In this document: one piece after another, positions 1-9,081 of the stretch
How the letters are laid out: every line of letters begins with the position of its first letter
Position numbering within the stretch: position 1 is the stretch's first letter
NCBI GenBank assembly: GCA_017623675.1
Contig: JAGAOO010000022.1
Coordinates: 1-64,000, forward strand
DNA: 64,000 bases
From: Lachnospiraceae bacterium
GTDB lineage: Bacteria; Bacillota; Clostridia; Lachnospirales; Lachnospiraceae
Direction: 5' to 3'
The notes under the pieces: generated by a model
What the model saw: the letters and a program-made list of their open reading frames with translations, nothing else
What the model was told of the DNA's origin: nothing
Database searches by the model: none
Position numbers and translations under genes: made by a program

Positions 1-3000
1 TAATACTTTTACATATTCTTCATTACTTAAATTCTTACTTTGAAATTCATATGAATTTATAAAGCATTCTGCAACTTCTTCCGGTGACTGTGCTCTGCTT
101 AATAAAACATTGCACCATGCGTTGAGTCCTTCTTCCTCACCAGGTCTTTCCAACGCCTTTACATACAAGCGGTTTACAAATTTCGTTAACTCCGCATTCT
201 GATCACGTGGTTGTGTTAATGTTACACTTCCCCGTTCAATACCATAAGAATTACAAAGATTTGTATATTCCTGTGAATGTGCAAAGCCATAAAACACATA
301 TTCTCTGGAAACACCTTGATTTAATAAATCTACCCATGCCGCTTTACCGGAAGGATCTGATGGACGGTCCAAAAACACCTGATACATCATTTCAACATAC
401 TCTTCGTTAGTTGTATGCTTATTCTTGTATTCCTGGCTAAATACAAATCCCCATCCAACTTCAACACCACTGTTTCGTTTCGTAACAAGTGCTTCATTCC
501 ATGCATTCAAGCCACTTGCATCCGGTTCTCTGCCCAGACATTTATTATATAACCGCACAACAAACGCTTCTGTGTCGGTATATGGATTTACTACGGTAAC
601 CGTACAGGTTGTTTTTACCCCATTCACTGCGGTTGCTGTGATTTTCGTAGTTCCTGATGCGATAGCATTAACCTTACCACTTGCATTTACTGTAGCAACT
701 GACGGATTAGAACTACTCCAGGCAATGGTCTTGCTCTGTGTTGTATTCTGCGGTTGAATGGTTGCCTGCAAAACCACTTCGCTTCCAACATTCATTTGAA
801 CACTACTCCGGTTCAATGTGATACTCTGTATTGGAATTGGACTAACGGTTGATGCTGCCAACGCACTATGGCTTTTAATTCCCTTCAGCTCACTACCCTG
901 ATATGCAATATATATGGTTCCGTTATCCACATATCCATTCACACTGCTTACCATCTGGCTGAATACATTCATGCCTACCTGTTTCCAACTGTTATCCTGA
1001 TAGCCCTGCACCAGAACTGCATTTCGAATGGTGTCATAATAAGCAACATATAAGGTTCCATTTCCATCAAAGAACATATCTACAGCGGTGGTTTCATTGG
1101 TCGAATAAGCCCCTGTATATTTCACAAAGGCACTGCTGTTTGTTACATTACACTGATAAACATAATTTCCGTTGCCATTAGCAGTTGTCAGATAGATATC
1201 ATTTCCATTTGCACATATCTGAAAATAGTTGCCCGTTATGGTTGTTCCGGTACTGATTTCCTTCCACGTGGTACCCTGCTTATAAAATACATGTATGGTA
1301 TCAGATGCTAAATAATCCCGATAACAGATTACCACTCCATTTGGTGTAACTGCAAGCTTTGGATTGGTCACACTGTATCCACTAACTGTAAAAGTACCGG
1401 TAGCATCTGTAATCGTGCCGGAAGAAGTCATGGTATACAGATAAAAGCCACTATAATCACCCTTCCCACATAGAATGTACAAAAGTCCATCTGCTCCTAC
1501 TTCAAAATCCACATCATAGCAATAGTCCTGCGTTAAAACTTTTACACTCTTCCATGCCCCGTTTTCATAGCAAAGCAGTTCTGCTTTTCCACTTGCATTA
1601 GAATATAAGCCGTAGATTTTTCCATTGTAAGTCAGAACCTGTACATTACTGCCATACAATTGTCCATTTAACATGGTAACATCCAGACCAGCTCCTGAAT
1701 CATACGTTGTGAGCAGCGACTGATAGGTTTCCGCCTCCCAATATTTTCCTGTCATATCAATGGAGTACTCAATATCAAAGGAAATACTGTCTCCACCGGC
1801 ACTGTTAACATTGGAGATTATAATCCCACTGTTGGTTCCGTCTGTATATGTAATGGCACCATCGATCGTCGTAGCTGTTACGTCACTGCTACCAAAGCAA
1901 GTCCTCCCCGATTCTGCCGACAAATATGCATTTCTGGCATTTGTTTTTGTAGCTGTTGCTTCTGACTCTCCACTGCGGAATACATAGATATAGTCTTCTG
2001 TCAGATTTGACTTTGTAGAAGCTGCCATATTCACCCGATAAACAATAATGCCACTGCCACCGATTTTATCATCTATTTTATCTATATTCGCTTCATTATA
2101 AAAGCTCCCTTGTTTGCGATATTCAATAACAAAAATTTCTGTATCTGAATATGGTGTTTTCAAAAGCATGGAATACTGATTACTGTCTGCCTGTGGACTG
2201 GTTAACGTATAATGTCCGCTTGTCAGACCTTCCTGCATCTCAATCCAGCCTAACTCGTTTCTGGTATATGCCAATGGATATTGAAGAAACGCTGAAGTTT
2301 CTGCCATAATATCCCAGCATCCAACCGGACCTTCTCCGCAACTTCCAACTCCTGTATTGCATATGCGATAAGTATCTAATGGTTCTAAAACATGAAGAAG
2401 CTCATGAGCAACCACACCGGCTCCTCCTGCTGCACTGCTTACTCTTCCATAGTTAATTACGTTATATGCATTTAGATATTTGCCTTTTATATTCAAGTTA
2501 TAGTGTCCAGCATTTGCTTTATGAGGATAAAGCTGTGAATCCCGTTCTGTTTCCGCAGATGCCACCAGAAAGGTTACATTATCAATATAACCATCATTGT
2601 TATAATCTAATTCTTCTGTCAGATTGTTTAATAAACTGCTATCACTGTTTAATTGAGACAATGTTCCCTGAATCAAATCATAATCACTGTCTGCATTACT
2701 GTAATATTCCGTAGTATGACTCAAGGTAATTGGTACAATGATTGTGTTATCCGAGGCATCTACCGAAAGCTGTGGCATGATGTTTTCCAGTTCCATCTTT
2801 TCACAGGAAGCAAGGGTAAAATAATCTTTTACGGACAAGGCATCATATCGTCCTGTTGTGTTATAAATCCGGTATATATTTTCCCCTTTATCATTCCAGT
2901 AATCAGCTCCAGAATCACTAAAGCTCACATATAGAACCAAATTGGCAAATTTCGTAGAGGTTGCCGCAAAAGTTTCTGTGGGTGTAATATGCAATGTCAT

Positions 3001-3093
3001 TACAACCATTAGAATAGATAACATCATACAGATAAGAGGTCTTACTTGTTTTTTGATATTCTTTTTCTTTTCATTTTTCATTCGTCTACCCAT
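1..3093 (-). CDS. Secreted M6-like zinc metalloprotease with Ig-like and DUF4214 repeats (3' end outside window)
   Basis: Reading open from an ATG at 3093 to the left edge, 1031 codons visible and no stop, so the C-terminus lies outside the window. GGGAGGAG sits just upstream of the ATG. A basic N-terminus and a hydrophobic stretch ending in TFAA near residue 43 form a Sec signal peptide. The zinc motif HELLHVLE starts at about H230 and is followed by PLDTY and a G.WDIM segment, the pattern of M6 (immune inhibitor A-like) peptidases. A long beta-rich region follows, then a bacterial Ig-like (Big_2) domain at roughly residues 750-830. At least three DUF4214-type repeats follow (NRLY/VRLY...LxRxPxxxGLxAW) from about residue 835 onward. 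It is probably an extracellular or surface protease; the substrate is unknown. Family assignment is by motif only. Confidence 0.8.
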   Translation of the reverse strand, partial: MGRRMKNEKKKNIKKQVRPLICMMLSILMVVMTLHITPTETFAATSTKFANLVLYVSFSDSGADYWNDKGENIYRIYNTTGRYDALSVKDYFTLASCEKMELENIMPQLSVDASDNTIIVPITLSHTTEYYSNADSDYDLIQGTLSQLNSDSSLLNNLTEELDYNNDGYIDNVTFLVASAETERDSQLYPHKANAGHYNLNIKGKYLNAYNVINYGRVSSAAGGAGVVAHELLHVLEPLDTYRICNTGVGSCGEGPVGCWDIMAETSAFLQYPLAYTRNELGWIEMQEGLTSGHYTLTSPQADSNQYSMLLKTPYSDTEIFVIEYRKQGSFYNEANIDKIDDKIGGSGIIVYRVNMAASTKSNLTEDYIYVFRSGESEATATKTNARNAYLSAESGRTCFGSSDVTATTIDGAITYTDGTNSGIIISNVNSAGGDSISFDIEYSIDMTGKYWEAETYQSLLTTYDSGAGLDVTMLNGQLYGSNVQVLTYNGKIYGLYSNASGKAELLCYENGAWKSVKVLTQDYCYDVDFEVGADGLLYILCGKGDYSGFYLYTMTSSGTITDATGTFTVSGYSVTNPKLAVTPNGVVICYRDYLASDTIHVFYKQGTTWKEISTGTTITGNYFQICANGNDIYLTTANGNGNYVYQCNVTNSSAFVKYTGAYSTNETTAVDMFFDGNGTLYVAYYDTIRNAVLVQGYQDNSWKQVGMNVFSQMVSSVNGYVDNGTIYIAYQGSELKGIKSHSALAASTVSPIPIQSITLNRSSVQMNVGSEVVLQATIQPQNTTQSKTIAWSSSNPSVATVNASGKVNAIASGTTKITATAVNGVKTTCTVTVVNPYTDTEAFVVRLYNKCLGREPDASGLNAWNEALVTKRNSGVEVGWGFVFSQEYKNKHTTNEEYVEMMYQVFLDRPSDPSGKAAWVDLLNQGVSREYVFYGFAHSQEYTNLCNSYGIERGSVTLTQPRDQNAELTKFVNRLYVKALERPGEEEGLNAWCNVLLSRAQSPEEVAECFINSYEFQSKNLSNEEYVKVL

Positions 3094-3199
3094 GCTTCTC
3101 CTCCCTTGTCACTTTTATTCTATTCCACAAAAAACGGATGCCTTAACTTTTACATATCACACAAAACCCATAGAAATAGGCAGGGCTTTTACTAATGAA

Positions 3200-3220
3200 T
3201 TCTTGTTGTTTTAACAAGAA
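3200..3220. repeat. Perfect 8-bp inverted repeat upstream of the metalloprotease gene
   Basis: TTCTTGTT and AACAAGAA are separated by a 5-bp loop. The site lies between the stop of the DUF2156 gene and the start of the protease gene. No clear U-tract follows on the minus strand, so an operator is as likely as a weak terminator. Confidence 0.35.
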
Positions 3221-3278
3221 GATTGTTATGGAATTATTATACTTTAATTGGAAATTACAAGCAAGAAAATATATGCTT

Positions 3279-4184
3279 TTATTTCTCCTTGACAATACCC
3301 TTCTCCAACAAGATTTCAGGATGATAAGAAAGTTTTGCCTTTCTCAGTCCTTCAATGCCTAAGTCCTCTTCTCGATTGATATATACATAATCTTGAAGTT
3401 CATGCATAACAAATTGCTGGTTAATCATTGGATATGCACCTTCTATTTCCGAAAATGCCTTTTCAAAGCTTACATCAAAGGTATCACTGGTAATAGGGCT
3501 GCCTAAGGTAATAGCAACAACTCCCTCCTTGGTTCGCAACAGTCCACCCTTCATAGACAATTTCTGAAAATTCCTCAATGCCCGTATTACAAGATTGTTT
3601 TCTTCTTTCTTTTCCTCGTCGCTCTTAGAACAATTCTCCTTACACCATTGTTTTGCCATTGCAACGCATTCTTCTACATTTTTTTCTGTTAATGTTTCAT
3701 AGCTCCATTCTGGATTCTGTTCCTGAAACCGCTTGATATGATTTCGTTTTCCATGCAGTTTTTTACCCGCTAAGTTCGTCAGTTTTTCTCTGCTGTAGAT
3801 ATAATCTGCCCAGTCTCGTTCATATTGTATACTGAATCGCTCCGGATACCATTGATTAATACGGTCATACATGACTGGATCAATCAACCCAAAGTATGGC
3901 TCCTGACATAATTCTTTAAAATACTCCAACTCCATTTCAAAAATAACATGCTCCGCTTCTTCTGTATCTGCACCAATAGGATAAGACAAACGGTATTTAC
4001 CATCCTCATCTGTATGTCTTAAAATTAATGTATTCTCCACGATAGTGTATTCCATATGATAGTAATCAGCCCAAAGTATCAGGTTAGATACACTAAGTTC
4101 ACAGCCTCTATATTGATTTTTTTTCAGTATTTGTTTCAATTCCTCAAAGTCAACCATGTCTGGTTTTTGAAATATCCAATTCAT
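3279..4184 (-). CDS. DUF2156 protein (phosphatidylglycerol lysyltransferase C-terminal-like)
   Basis: 301 codons; the start at 4184 has AGAAAGGA about 8 nt upstream. The N-terminal part (KNQYRGCELSVSNLILWADYY) and the central segment with repeated W/Y residues match the DUF2156 / LPG-synthase C-terminal fold, two GNAT-like halves that in MprF-type enzymes transfer an aminoacyl group. No membrane segments are seen, so it is a soluble single-domain version whose acceptor is unknown. It is divergent from the phosphofructokinase gene at 4368, with about 180 bp between them. Confidence 0.75.
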   Translation of the reverse strand: MNWIFQKPDMVDFEELKQILKKNQYRGCELSVSNLILWADYYHMEYTIVENTLILRHTDEDGKYRLSYPIGADTEEAEHVIFEMELEYFKELCQEPYFGLIDPVMYDRINQWYPERFSIQYERDWADYIYSREKLTNLAGKKLHGKRNHIKRFQEQNPEWSYETLTEKNVEECVAMAKQWCKENCSKSDEEKKEENNLVIRALRNFQKLSMKGGLLRTKEGVVAITLGSPITSDTFDVSFEKAFSEIEGAYPMINQQFVMHELQDYVYINREEDLGIEGLRKAKLSYHPEILLEKGIVKEK

Positions 4185-4308
4185 ATCGGGAATCCTTTCT
4201 CTTTGTTGTATTCGTTATAACCCTTAATCAGTAACTTTATACCATTTTATCAAAAAGTGCAAATAACTTATTTTCCTAACAAGTATTTCACTTATTTCTC
4301 TTTTTCGA

Positions 4309-4336
4309 TTGCACTTTTTCTCAAATCGTTTATACT
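4309..4336 (+). promoter_or_regulatory. Sigma-A promoter for the phosphofructokinase gene
   Basis: TTGCAC (4309-4314), a 16-bp spacer, then TATACT (4331-4336). TATACT also forms an inverted repeat with AGTATA at 4343-4348, overlapping the expected start site, so an operator is possible. The ribosome site AAGGAG is at 4355-4360. Confidence 0.6.
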
Positions 4337-4367
4337 AAAAGCAGTATAAAACGCAAGGAGAAACATT

Positions 4368-5609
4368 ATGTCAACTAATCAAAAGAAGAACTGTATCGTT
4401 GCTCAATCCGGTGGGCCAACTGCTGCCATTAACGCCAGTCTTGCCGGTGTGATTCAGGGTGTATTTTGCAGTGAGGAATTTGACACTGTCTATGGTTCCT
4501 TGAATGGTATTCTTGGTATTCTCAATCAAAAGCTGATGAATTTAACAGAAATCAGTCAGGAAAAACCCCATTTTATTGAGACTTTAAAAACTTCTCCTGC
4601 CATGTACCTGGGCTCTTGTCGATATAAGCTTCCGGATTACAAAGAGGATGACGAACCTTATCAACAGATATTTAAAACATTTGAAAAGATGAATATACAG
4701 GCATTTTTCTATATAGGCGGAAATGATTCCATGGATACGGTAATGAAGCTTGGACATTACGGTAAACGAATCGGCAGTCCGGTTTCTATTATTGGTATTC
4801 CAAAGACGATTGATAATGATTTATGCGTCACTGACCACACCCCCGGTTATGGATCTGCTGCCAAGTTTGTCGCCTCTTCCTTATTGGAAATTGCACACGA
4901 CACTTTTATCTATGCTGTAAAAAGCGTTACTATCGTTGAAATCATGGGGCGGGATGCCGGTTGGCTCACTGCTGCTTCTGCTCTTGCCCGCAATTCTTAT
5001 AATAATGCTCCTCACCTGATTTATCTGCCGGAAGTAGCATTTTCAAAAGAAGCGTTTTTGAAAGACGTAGAAAAATTATTAGCGGTTCGTAATAATGTCA
5101 TTATTGCTGTTTCTGAAGGAATTCGGGATGAGTCAGGAAATTATATCAGTGCCACTACTGCTGCGGCAGACACCTTTGGACATAGTCAATTAAGTGGTAC
5201 CGGCAAAGCTTTGGAATATATGGTGAAGGACAATTTGGGTGTCAAGGTTCGTTCCATTGAATTGAATGTCTTACAACGTTGTGCCTCTCACACAGCATCC
5301 TTAACAGATTTAAATGAATCCTTCCAACTGGGTCTAAGAGCAGTAGAGGGTGCAGAACAAGGGCAAACCATGTGTATGCTGACCATGCATCGCACCAGTC
5401 AGCATCCATATTGTATTAACATTCATTTCTCACCGGTGGACGATATTGCGAATCAGGCAAAATCCATCCCAAGAGAATGGATTAACGAAGCCGGTAATGA
5501 TGTCATGCCGGAGTTGCTGGATTACATGCGTCCATTAATTCAAGGGGAACCGGATTTGAAATATGAAGACGGACTACCAATCTATCTCCCTGTTGACCAT
5601 CTAATGTAA
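4368..5609 (+). CDS. pfp: 6-phosphofructokinase, PPi-dependent type (diphosphate--fructose-6-phosphate phosphotransferase)
   Basis: 413 codons, the usual size for the long clostridial PPi-type enzymes. It interconverts fructose 6-phosphate and fructose 1,6-bisphosphate in glycolysis. SGGPTAAINASL lies at the N-terminus. GGNDS at residues 117-121 replaces the GGDGS of ATP enzymes, and PKTIDND at 145-151 has the Lys (K146) typical of PPi users where ATP enzymes have Gly. MGRDAGWL is also present. AAGGAG precedes the ATG by 7 nt. It is monocistronic: a separate strong promoter lies before the next gene. PPi dependence is inferred from these two motifs and not measured. Confidence 0.88.
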   Translation: MSTNQKKNCIVAQSGGPTAAINASLAGVIQGVFCSEEFDTVYGSLNGILGILNQKLMNLTEISQEKPHFIETLKTSPAMYLGSCRYKLPDYKEDDEPYQQIFKTFEKMNIQAFFYIGGNDSMDTVMKLGHYGKRIGSPVSIIGIPKTIDNDLCVTDHTPGYGSAAKFVASSLLEIAHDTFIYAVKSVTIVEIMGRDAGWLTAASALARNSYNNAPHLIYLPEVAFSKEAFLKDVEKLLAVRNNVIIAVSEGIRDESGNYISATTAAADTFGHSQLSGTGKALEYMVKDNLGVKVRSIELNVLQRCASHTASLTDLNESFQLGLRAVEGAEQGQTMCMLTMHRTSQHPYCINIHFSPVDDIANQAKSIPREWINEAGNDVMPELLDYMRPLIQGEPDLKYEDGLPIYLPVDHLM

Positions 5610-5623
5610 TTTTTACTTTTTTA

Positions 5624-5651
5624 TTGACTAATATTCACCATCTGTTATAAT
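5624..5651 (+). promoter_or_regulatory. Strong sigma-A promoter for the coiled-coil gene
   Basis: TTGACT (5624-5629), 16-bp spacer, TATAAT (5646-5651), followed by AGGAGGTGA at 5671. The promoter begins 14 bp after the phosphofructokinase stop codon. Confidence 0.75.
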
Positions 5652-5685
5652 TGTATCATATCAGTTGTAAAGGAGGTGAATTACG

Positions 5686-6243
5686 ATGCTGACACAAGAT
5701 GATTTCGAAGCACTGGAGCAACTTTTTGTAAAGCACATTTCAAAAATTGAGGACAGACTTACTTCTCTCGAAGAAAAGGTTGAACGGCTCGAAACCAGAA
5801 TAACTGCTCTCGAGGAAAAAGTTGAACGCCTCGAAGCCAGAGTGACTGCTCTCGAGGAAAAAGTTGAACGGCTCGAAGCCAGAATGACTGCTCTCGAGGA
5901 AAAAGTTGAACGGCTCGAAGCCAGAGTGACTGCTCTCGAGGAAAAAGTTGAACGACTCGAAACCAGAATAACTGCTCTCGAGGAAAAAGTTGAACGGCTC
6001 GAAGTCCGAGTGACTTCAGTTGAAAGCAGACTCTCTTTGGTTGAGGACAAGCTCATACATATTGAAATCGAATTGTTGGAAAACAATGTTCTTCCTCGTC
6101 TTATTACGATTGAATCCTGTTATACATCTACCTATCGACGGTATGTAACAGGCATTAATCAGCTGGACGCAATGCAAATCGATATTGATATGATGAAAAA
6201 GACAATTACCAGACATTCGGAACTACTGCAATTTCTTGCGTAG
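5686..6243 (+). CDS. Coiled-coil repeat protein of unknown function
   Basis: 185 codons with a near-perfect ribosome site (AGGAGGTGA). Residues 1-27 are a short acidic/hydrophobic lead. Residues 28-111 are six copies of a 14-residue unit, LEEKVERLEARVTA and close variants, with a heptad L/V pattern that predicts a continuous helical coiled coil. The C-terminal 60 residues (NVLPRLITIESCYTSTYRRY...) are non-repetitive. There is no signal peptide or membrane segment. I recognise no enzymatic domain; a scaffold or oligomerising role is only inference. An intrinsic terminator follows directly after the stop. Confidence 0.75.
   Translation: MLTQDDFEALEQLFVKHISKIEDRLTSLEEKVERLETRITALEEKVERLEARVTALEEKVERLEARMTALEEKVERLEARVTALEEKVERLETRITALEEKVERLEVRVTSVESRLSLVEDKLIHIEIELLENNVLPRLITIESCYTSTYRRYVTGINQLDAMQIDIDMMKKTITRHSELLQFLA
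5767..6018 (+). repeat. Six tandem 42-bp repeats inside the coiled-coil gene
   Basis: Six units of 42 bp (14 codons), each beginning CTCGAGGAAAAAGTTGAACG or a close variant. The units are nearly identical at DNA level, including synonymous sites. That suggests recent duplication or gene conversion and probable copy-number variation between strains. Confidence 0.9.
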
Positions 6244-6285
6244 AACAAAAATACCGCACGGGGGCTGCGGTATTTTTGTTTACGT
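6244..6285. terminator. Bidirectional intrinsic terminator
   Basis: A perfect 15-bp stem (6244-6258 with 6266-6280) with a CGGGGGC loop and T/A runs built into the stem. It lies between the convergent coiled-coil gene and the GH3 gene and can serve both. Confidence 0.88.
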
Positions 6286-6292
6286 ATTATAC

Positions 6293-8572
6293 TCACTGAT
6301 TCATTTTTTCCAACAATTTCTCTACATACTCTCTGGAAATTTTACCCTCAGAGAAACTTGGCAGGCTCTTAAGTGGCATTTCTCTTGTCTGTGCTTCCAT
6401 CATATCTGCCATTCCTTCTCCCAGTAAGTCCTCTCCCTGAGTATCAAACATGCTATCGCACATCCGCTTTAACTCTGCAACTTCTTCTTTTACAGTTTCA
6501 TTTTGATACAAGTCTCCTAAAATTGTATTCATGGTATAAGTTCGCTTCACCTTTTGTACCGGTGTGATATAAACCGTTTTCTGTTGGCGAATATCCTGAG
6601 AAGAAGCCCCAATTAGTATTCTGAATTCTCCTTCTTCCGTATACCAGCCATGGGACTCTACATCATAATATGCCCATGCCCGTTTTCCTAATGTAAAGGT
6701 AACGGTCTTACTCTCTCCCGGCTCTAACCCAATCTTTTCAAAGCCCTTTAGTTCTTTCACCGGGCGCGGAATCTGACTAATGACATCCTGTACATAGAGC
6801 TGTACAGCCTCTTTTCCATATCTGTCACCTGTATTGGTAATTGTTACAGATACTGTTATTTCTTCTTCATCGGAAAACCGCTCTTTACTGACTGTCATAT
6901 CACTATATTCAAAGGTGGTGTAGCTCAGTCCATGTCCAAATGGGAACAATACTTTCATATTCTTCTTTTCATAATACCGATATCCAACGAAAATTCCCTC
7001 TTTATACTCTACCTTCGTTGCTTCTCCCGGAAAATTCAAGTAAGATGGATTGTCCGAAAGCTGAATTGGAAATGTTTCCGGCAGCTTACCGGAAGGGTTG
7101 GATTTACCAAATAAGGTATCAACAGTTGCTTCTCCTACTCCTTCCCCGCCAAGATAGGTTTCTAAAATTGCTTTAACATTATTTACCCAAGGCATTTCAA
7201 CAGGGGAACCATTGTGCAATACTACCACTGTATTGGGCTGAATCTCTGCAACTGCCTGAATCAGCTGATTCTGAATTTCCGGCAACTGCATATGTTTACG
7301 GTCAAATCCCTCTGATTCATAGGTGGCAGGCAGACCGGCAAATATCACGGCAACATCTGCCTGTTTGGCTGCTGCAATCGCATCATTGAATCTCTGCTTT
7401 TCCAGTCTTACATCCTCTTCACTGACGGCATCCTTTGTATCAAAGCCGGACACATAGGTGACATTCTCCATGGTCTTTACCTGTTCCAAGGCAGATGACC
7501 AGTTCTTCGAATTTACATGAGAGCTTCCCCCGCCCTGGAATCTAGGCTTTTCTGCAAATTTACCGATAAATGCAACCGACTGCTCGTTCGATAACGGAAG
7601 CACTTGGTCATCATTCTTCAAAAGCACCATACATTCCTTTGCTGTTTCCACTGCCAGCTTATGATCCGCATCTTTATCCCAGACTGCCTGTTCCTCTCGA
7701 TTTTCTACATAAGTCATAATCCGACTGACAATCCGTTCACAGGTATCATTTAATATTTCTTCCGGCACTTCACCGTTTTTTACAGCCTCAACAATATCTT
7801 TATCTGTATTTCCACCACTGCCGGGCATCTCAAGGTCCAAGCCTGCAAGCAGACCTTTCACCCTGTCATTCACTGCTCCCCAATCTGTTACCACCAAGCC
7901 TTCGTATCCCCATTCTTCCTTAAGCACATCCTTCAACAGCCATTTATTCTCAGACGAAAATGTACCATTAATCTGATTGTACGAACACATAACGGCCCAC
8001 GGCTTTGCCTCCTTGACTGCATCTTCAAAGGCTGCCAGATAAATTTCCCGCAAGGTCCTTTCATCTACTTCAGAGCTTATGGACATTCTTCTGGTTTCCT
8101 GATTATTTGCCGCAAAATGCTTAATGCATGCACCTACATTCTTACTCTGTACTCCTTTAATATGCGCTGATGCAATCTGGCTGGACAAATATGGGTCTTC
8201 CGAATAATATTCAAAATTCCGACCACAAATAGGACTTCTCTTAATATTGGTGCCCGGTCCTAATAATATGCTGATACGTTCTGCCTGACAGGCATTTCCC
8301 ATTGCCTGCCCTGCACGATACATAGTTTCCCGGTCAAAGGATGCTGCCTCTGCACATGAACCCGGAAAGCAGACTGCCTCTATACTATCGTTAATATTCT
8401 CGCTGTCCTCCCGCTGCTTCCGCAAACCATTCGGTCCGTCACACACCATAACTTCCGGTATTCCCAGACGCTCCACTGATTTCAACCGCCAGAAATCCTT
8501 ACCGGAACATAACCCTGCCTTCTCCTCCAATGTCATTTGAGATACAATACTTTTTGCTTCTTCTCTTGTCAT
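6293..8572 (-). CDS. Glycoside hydrolase family 3 beta-glucosidase
   Basis: 759 codons, full length for a GH3 enzyme with a fibronectin-III-like C-terminal domain. It hydrolyses terminal non-reducing beta-linked sugars from oligosaccharides. The N-terminal TIM-barrel domain carries KHF at 151-153 and the nucleophile in VVTDWGA (D230). The alpha/beta sandwich has GGGSSHVN and GLPATYESEGFDR. The C-terminal part has FGHGLSYTTF and the FnIII-like VSVTITNTGDRYGKEAVQLY segment. No signal peptide is seen, so it is cytoplasmic and probably acts on imported sugars. GGGAGGT lies 6 nt before the ATG. Confidence 0.92.
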   Translation of the reverse strand: MTREEAKSIVSQMTLEEKAGLCSGKDFWRLKSVERLGIPEVMVCDGPNGLRKQREDSENINDSIEAVCFPGSCAEAASFDRETMYRAGQAMGNACQAERISILLGPGTNIKRSPICGRNFEYYSEDPYLSSQIASAHIKGVQSKNVGACIKHFAANNQETRRMSISSEVDERTLREIYLAAFEDAVKEAKPWAVMCSYNQINGTFSSENKWLLKDVLKEEWGYEGLVVTDWGAVNDRVKGLLAGLDLEMPGSGGNTDKDIVEAVKNGEVPEEILNDTCERIVSRIMTYVENREEQAVWDKDADHKLAVETAKECMVLLKNDDQVLPLSNEQSVAFIGKFAEKPRFQGGGSSHVNSKNWSSALEQVKTMENVTYVSGFDTKDAVSEEDVRLEKQRFNDAIAAAKQADVAVIFAGLPATYESEGFDRKHMQLPEIQNQLIQAVAEIQPNTVVVLHNGSPVEMPWVNNVKAILETYLGGEGVGEATVDTLFGKSNPSGKLPETFPIQLSDNPSYLNFPGEATKVEYKEGIFVGYRYYEKKNMKVLFPFGHGLSYTTFEYSDMTVSKERFSDEEEITVSVTITNTGDRYGKEAVQLYVQDVISQIPRPVKELKGFEKIGLEPGESKTVTFTLGKRAWAYYDVESHGWYTEEGEFRILIGASSQDIRQQKTVYITPVQKVKRTYTMNTILGDLYQNETVKEEVAELKRMCDSMFDTQGEDLLGEGMADMMEAQTREMPLKSLPSFSEGKISREYVEKLLEKMNQ

Positions 8573-8591
8573 ATGCTACCTCCCAATATTT

Positions 8592-8630
8592 GGCATGAGG
8601 TGTCACCGCAGGTGACGGAGTCCTGATGCC
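8592..8630 (-). other. Palindromic leader element upstream of the GH3 gene
   Basis: Outer arms GGCAT(8592-8596)/ATGCC(8626-8630) plus AGG/CCT enclose a perfect GTCACC-GCA-GGTGAC hairpin (8602-8616). The element lies 20 bp upstream of the GH3 start, in its 5' leader. It may be a dispersed repeat or an mRNA structure. Confidence 0.45.
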
Positions 8631-8803
8631 GTTTTGTTCATATTTTACCTTACACTAGCTACTTTCAATCATTATAACAAGCCATATACTTCCATTCCTT
8701 GTAATATCTGGTTCAAAATTACAAGATTCAATCTTTTTATTCTGTCATATAAAGAATATGAATCATTCTTGAAATCTCACTTTTAAAAAATTTCCATGAA
8801 ATC

Positions 8804-8833
8804 TGCATATATATCTTTCTTCGGTACATACTA
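8804..8833 (+). promoter_or_regulatory. Sigma-G-like (forespore) promoter for the spore coat pair
   Basis: TGCATA (8804-8809), 17-bp spacer, CATACTA (8827-8833). The sigma-G consensus in Bacillus and Clostridia is about TGAATA-N17/18-CATACTA, so there is one mismatch in the -35 and a perfect -10. This fits the coat-like products downstream. Confidence 0.55.
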
Positions 8834-8866
8834 CCTATTGAAATTTCAAAAAAGGAGAATGGACAT

Positions 8867-9052
8867 ATGAGTAATTTATCAGAACTTGAATTACAGAACC
8901 TTCGTCATCTGATTGGTGGATATGAAACCTGCCATTGCAAAATGCAGGCATATGCACAGGAAGCAACCGACCCACAGGTAAAATCTTTCTTTGAGGATGC
9001 TGTTACCTCTTCTATGGACAACAAGCAGACACTCATGAAATTCTTACAGTAA
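8867..9052 (+). CDS. Small CotF-like spore protein (61 aa)
   Basis: 61 codons, preceded by AAAGGAG (8851-8857). The helical sequence LSELELQNLRHLIGGYETCH followed by YAQEATDPQVKSFFEDA resembles the first helices of Coat_F / spore coat proteins. It pairs with the next gene, 29 bp downstream, which carries the rest of a Coat_F-like fold. The two are probably co-transcribed late in sporulation. The spore role is inferred from family resemblance and the promoter. Confidence 0.7.
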   Translation: MSNLSELELQNLRHLIGGYETCHCKMQAYAQEATDPQVKSFFEDAVTSSMDNKQTLMKFLQ

Positions 9053-9081
9053 AAGAACAGACAAACAGGAGGTAATTTAGC

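Noticed and set aside
207-3214. Plus-strand open frames opposite the metalloprotease gene
   Set aside because: They are overlapped by a single continuous minus-strand reading with signal peptide, HExxH motif and repeats.
5767-6018. CRISPR-like regular repeats
   Set aside because: The units are contiguous in-frame coding repeats with no spacers and no cas genes nearby.
5661-6086. Long minus-strand open frame (Ser/Arg/Thr repeats) opposite the coiled-coil gene
   Set aside because: It is the complement of the 42-bp repeats; it has no ribosome site and the plus-strand gene has promoter, ribosome site and terminator.
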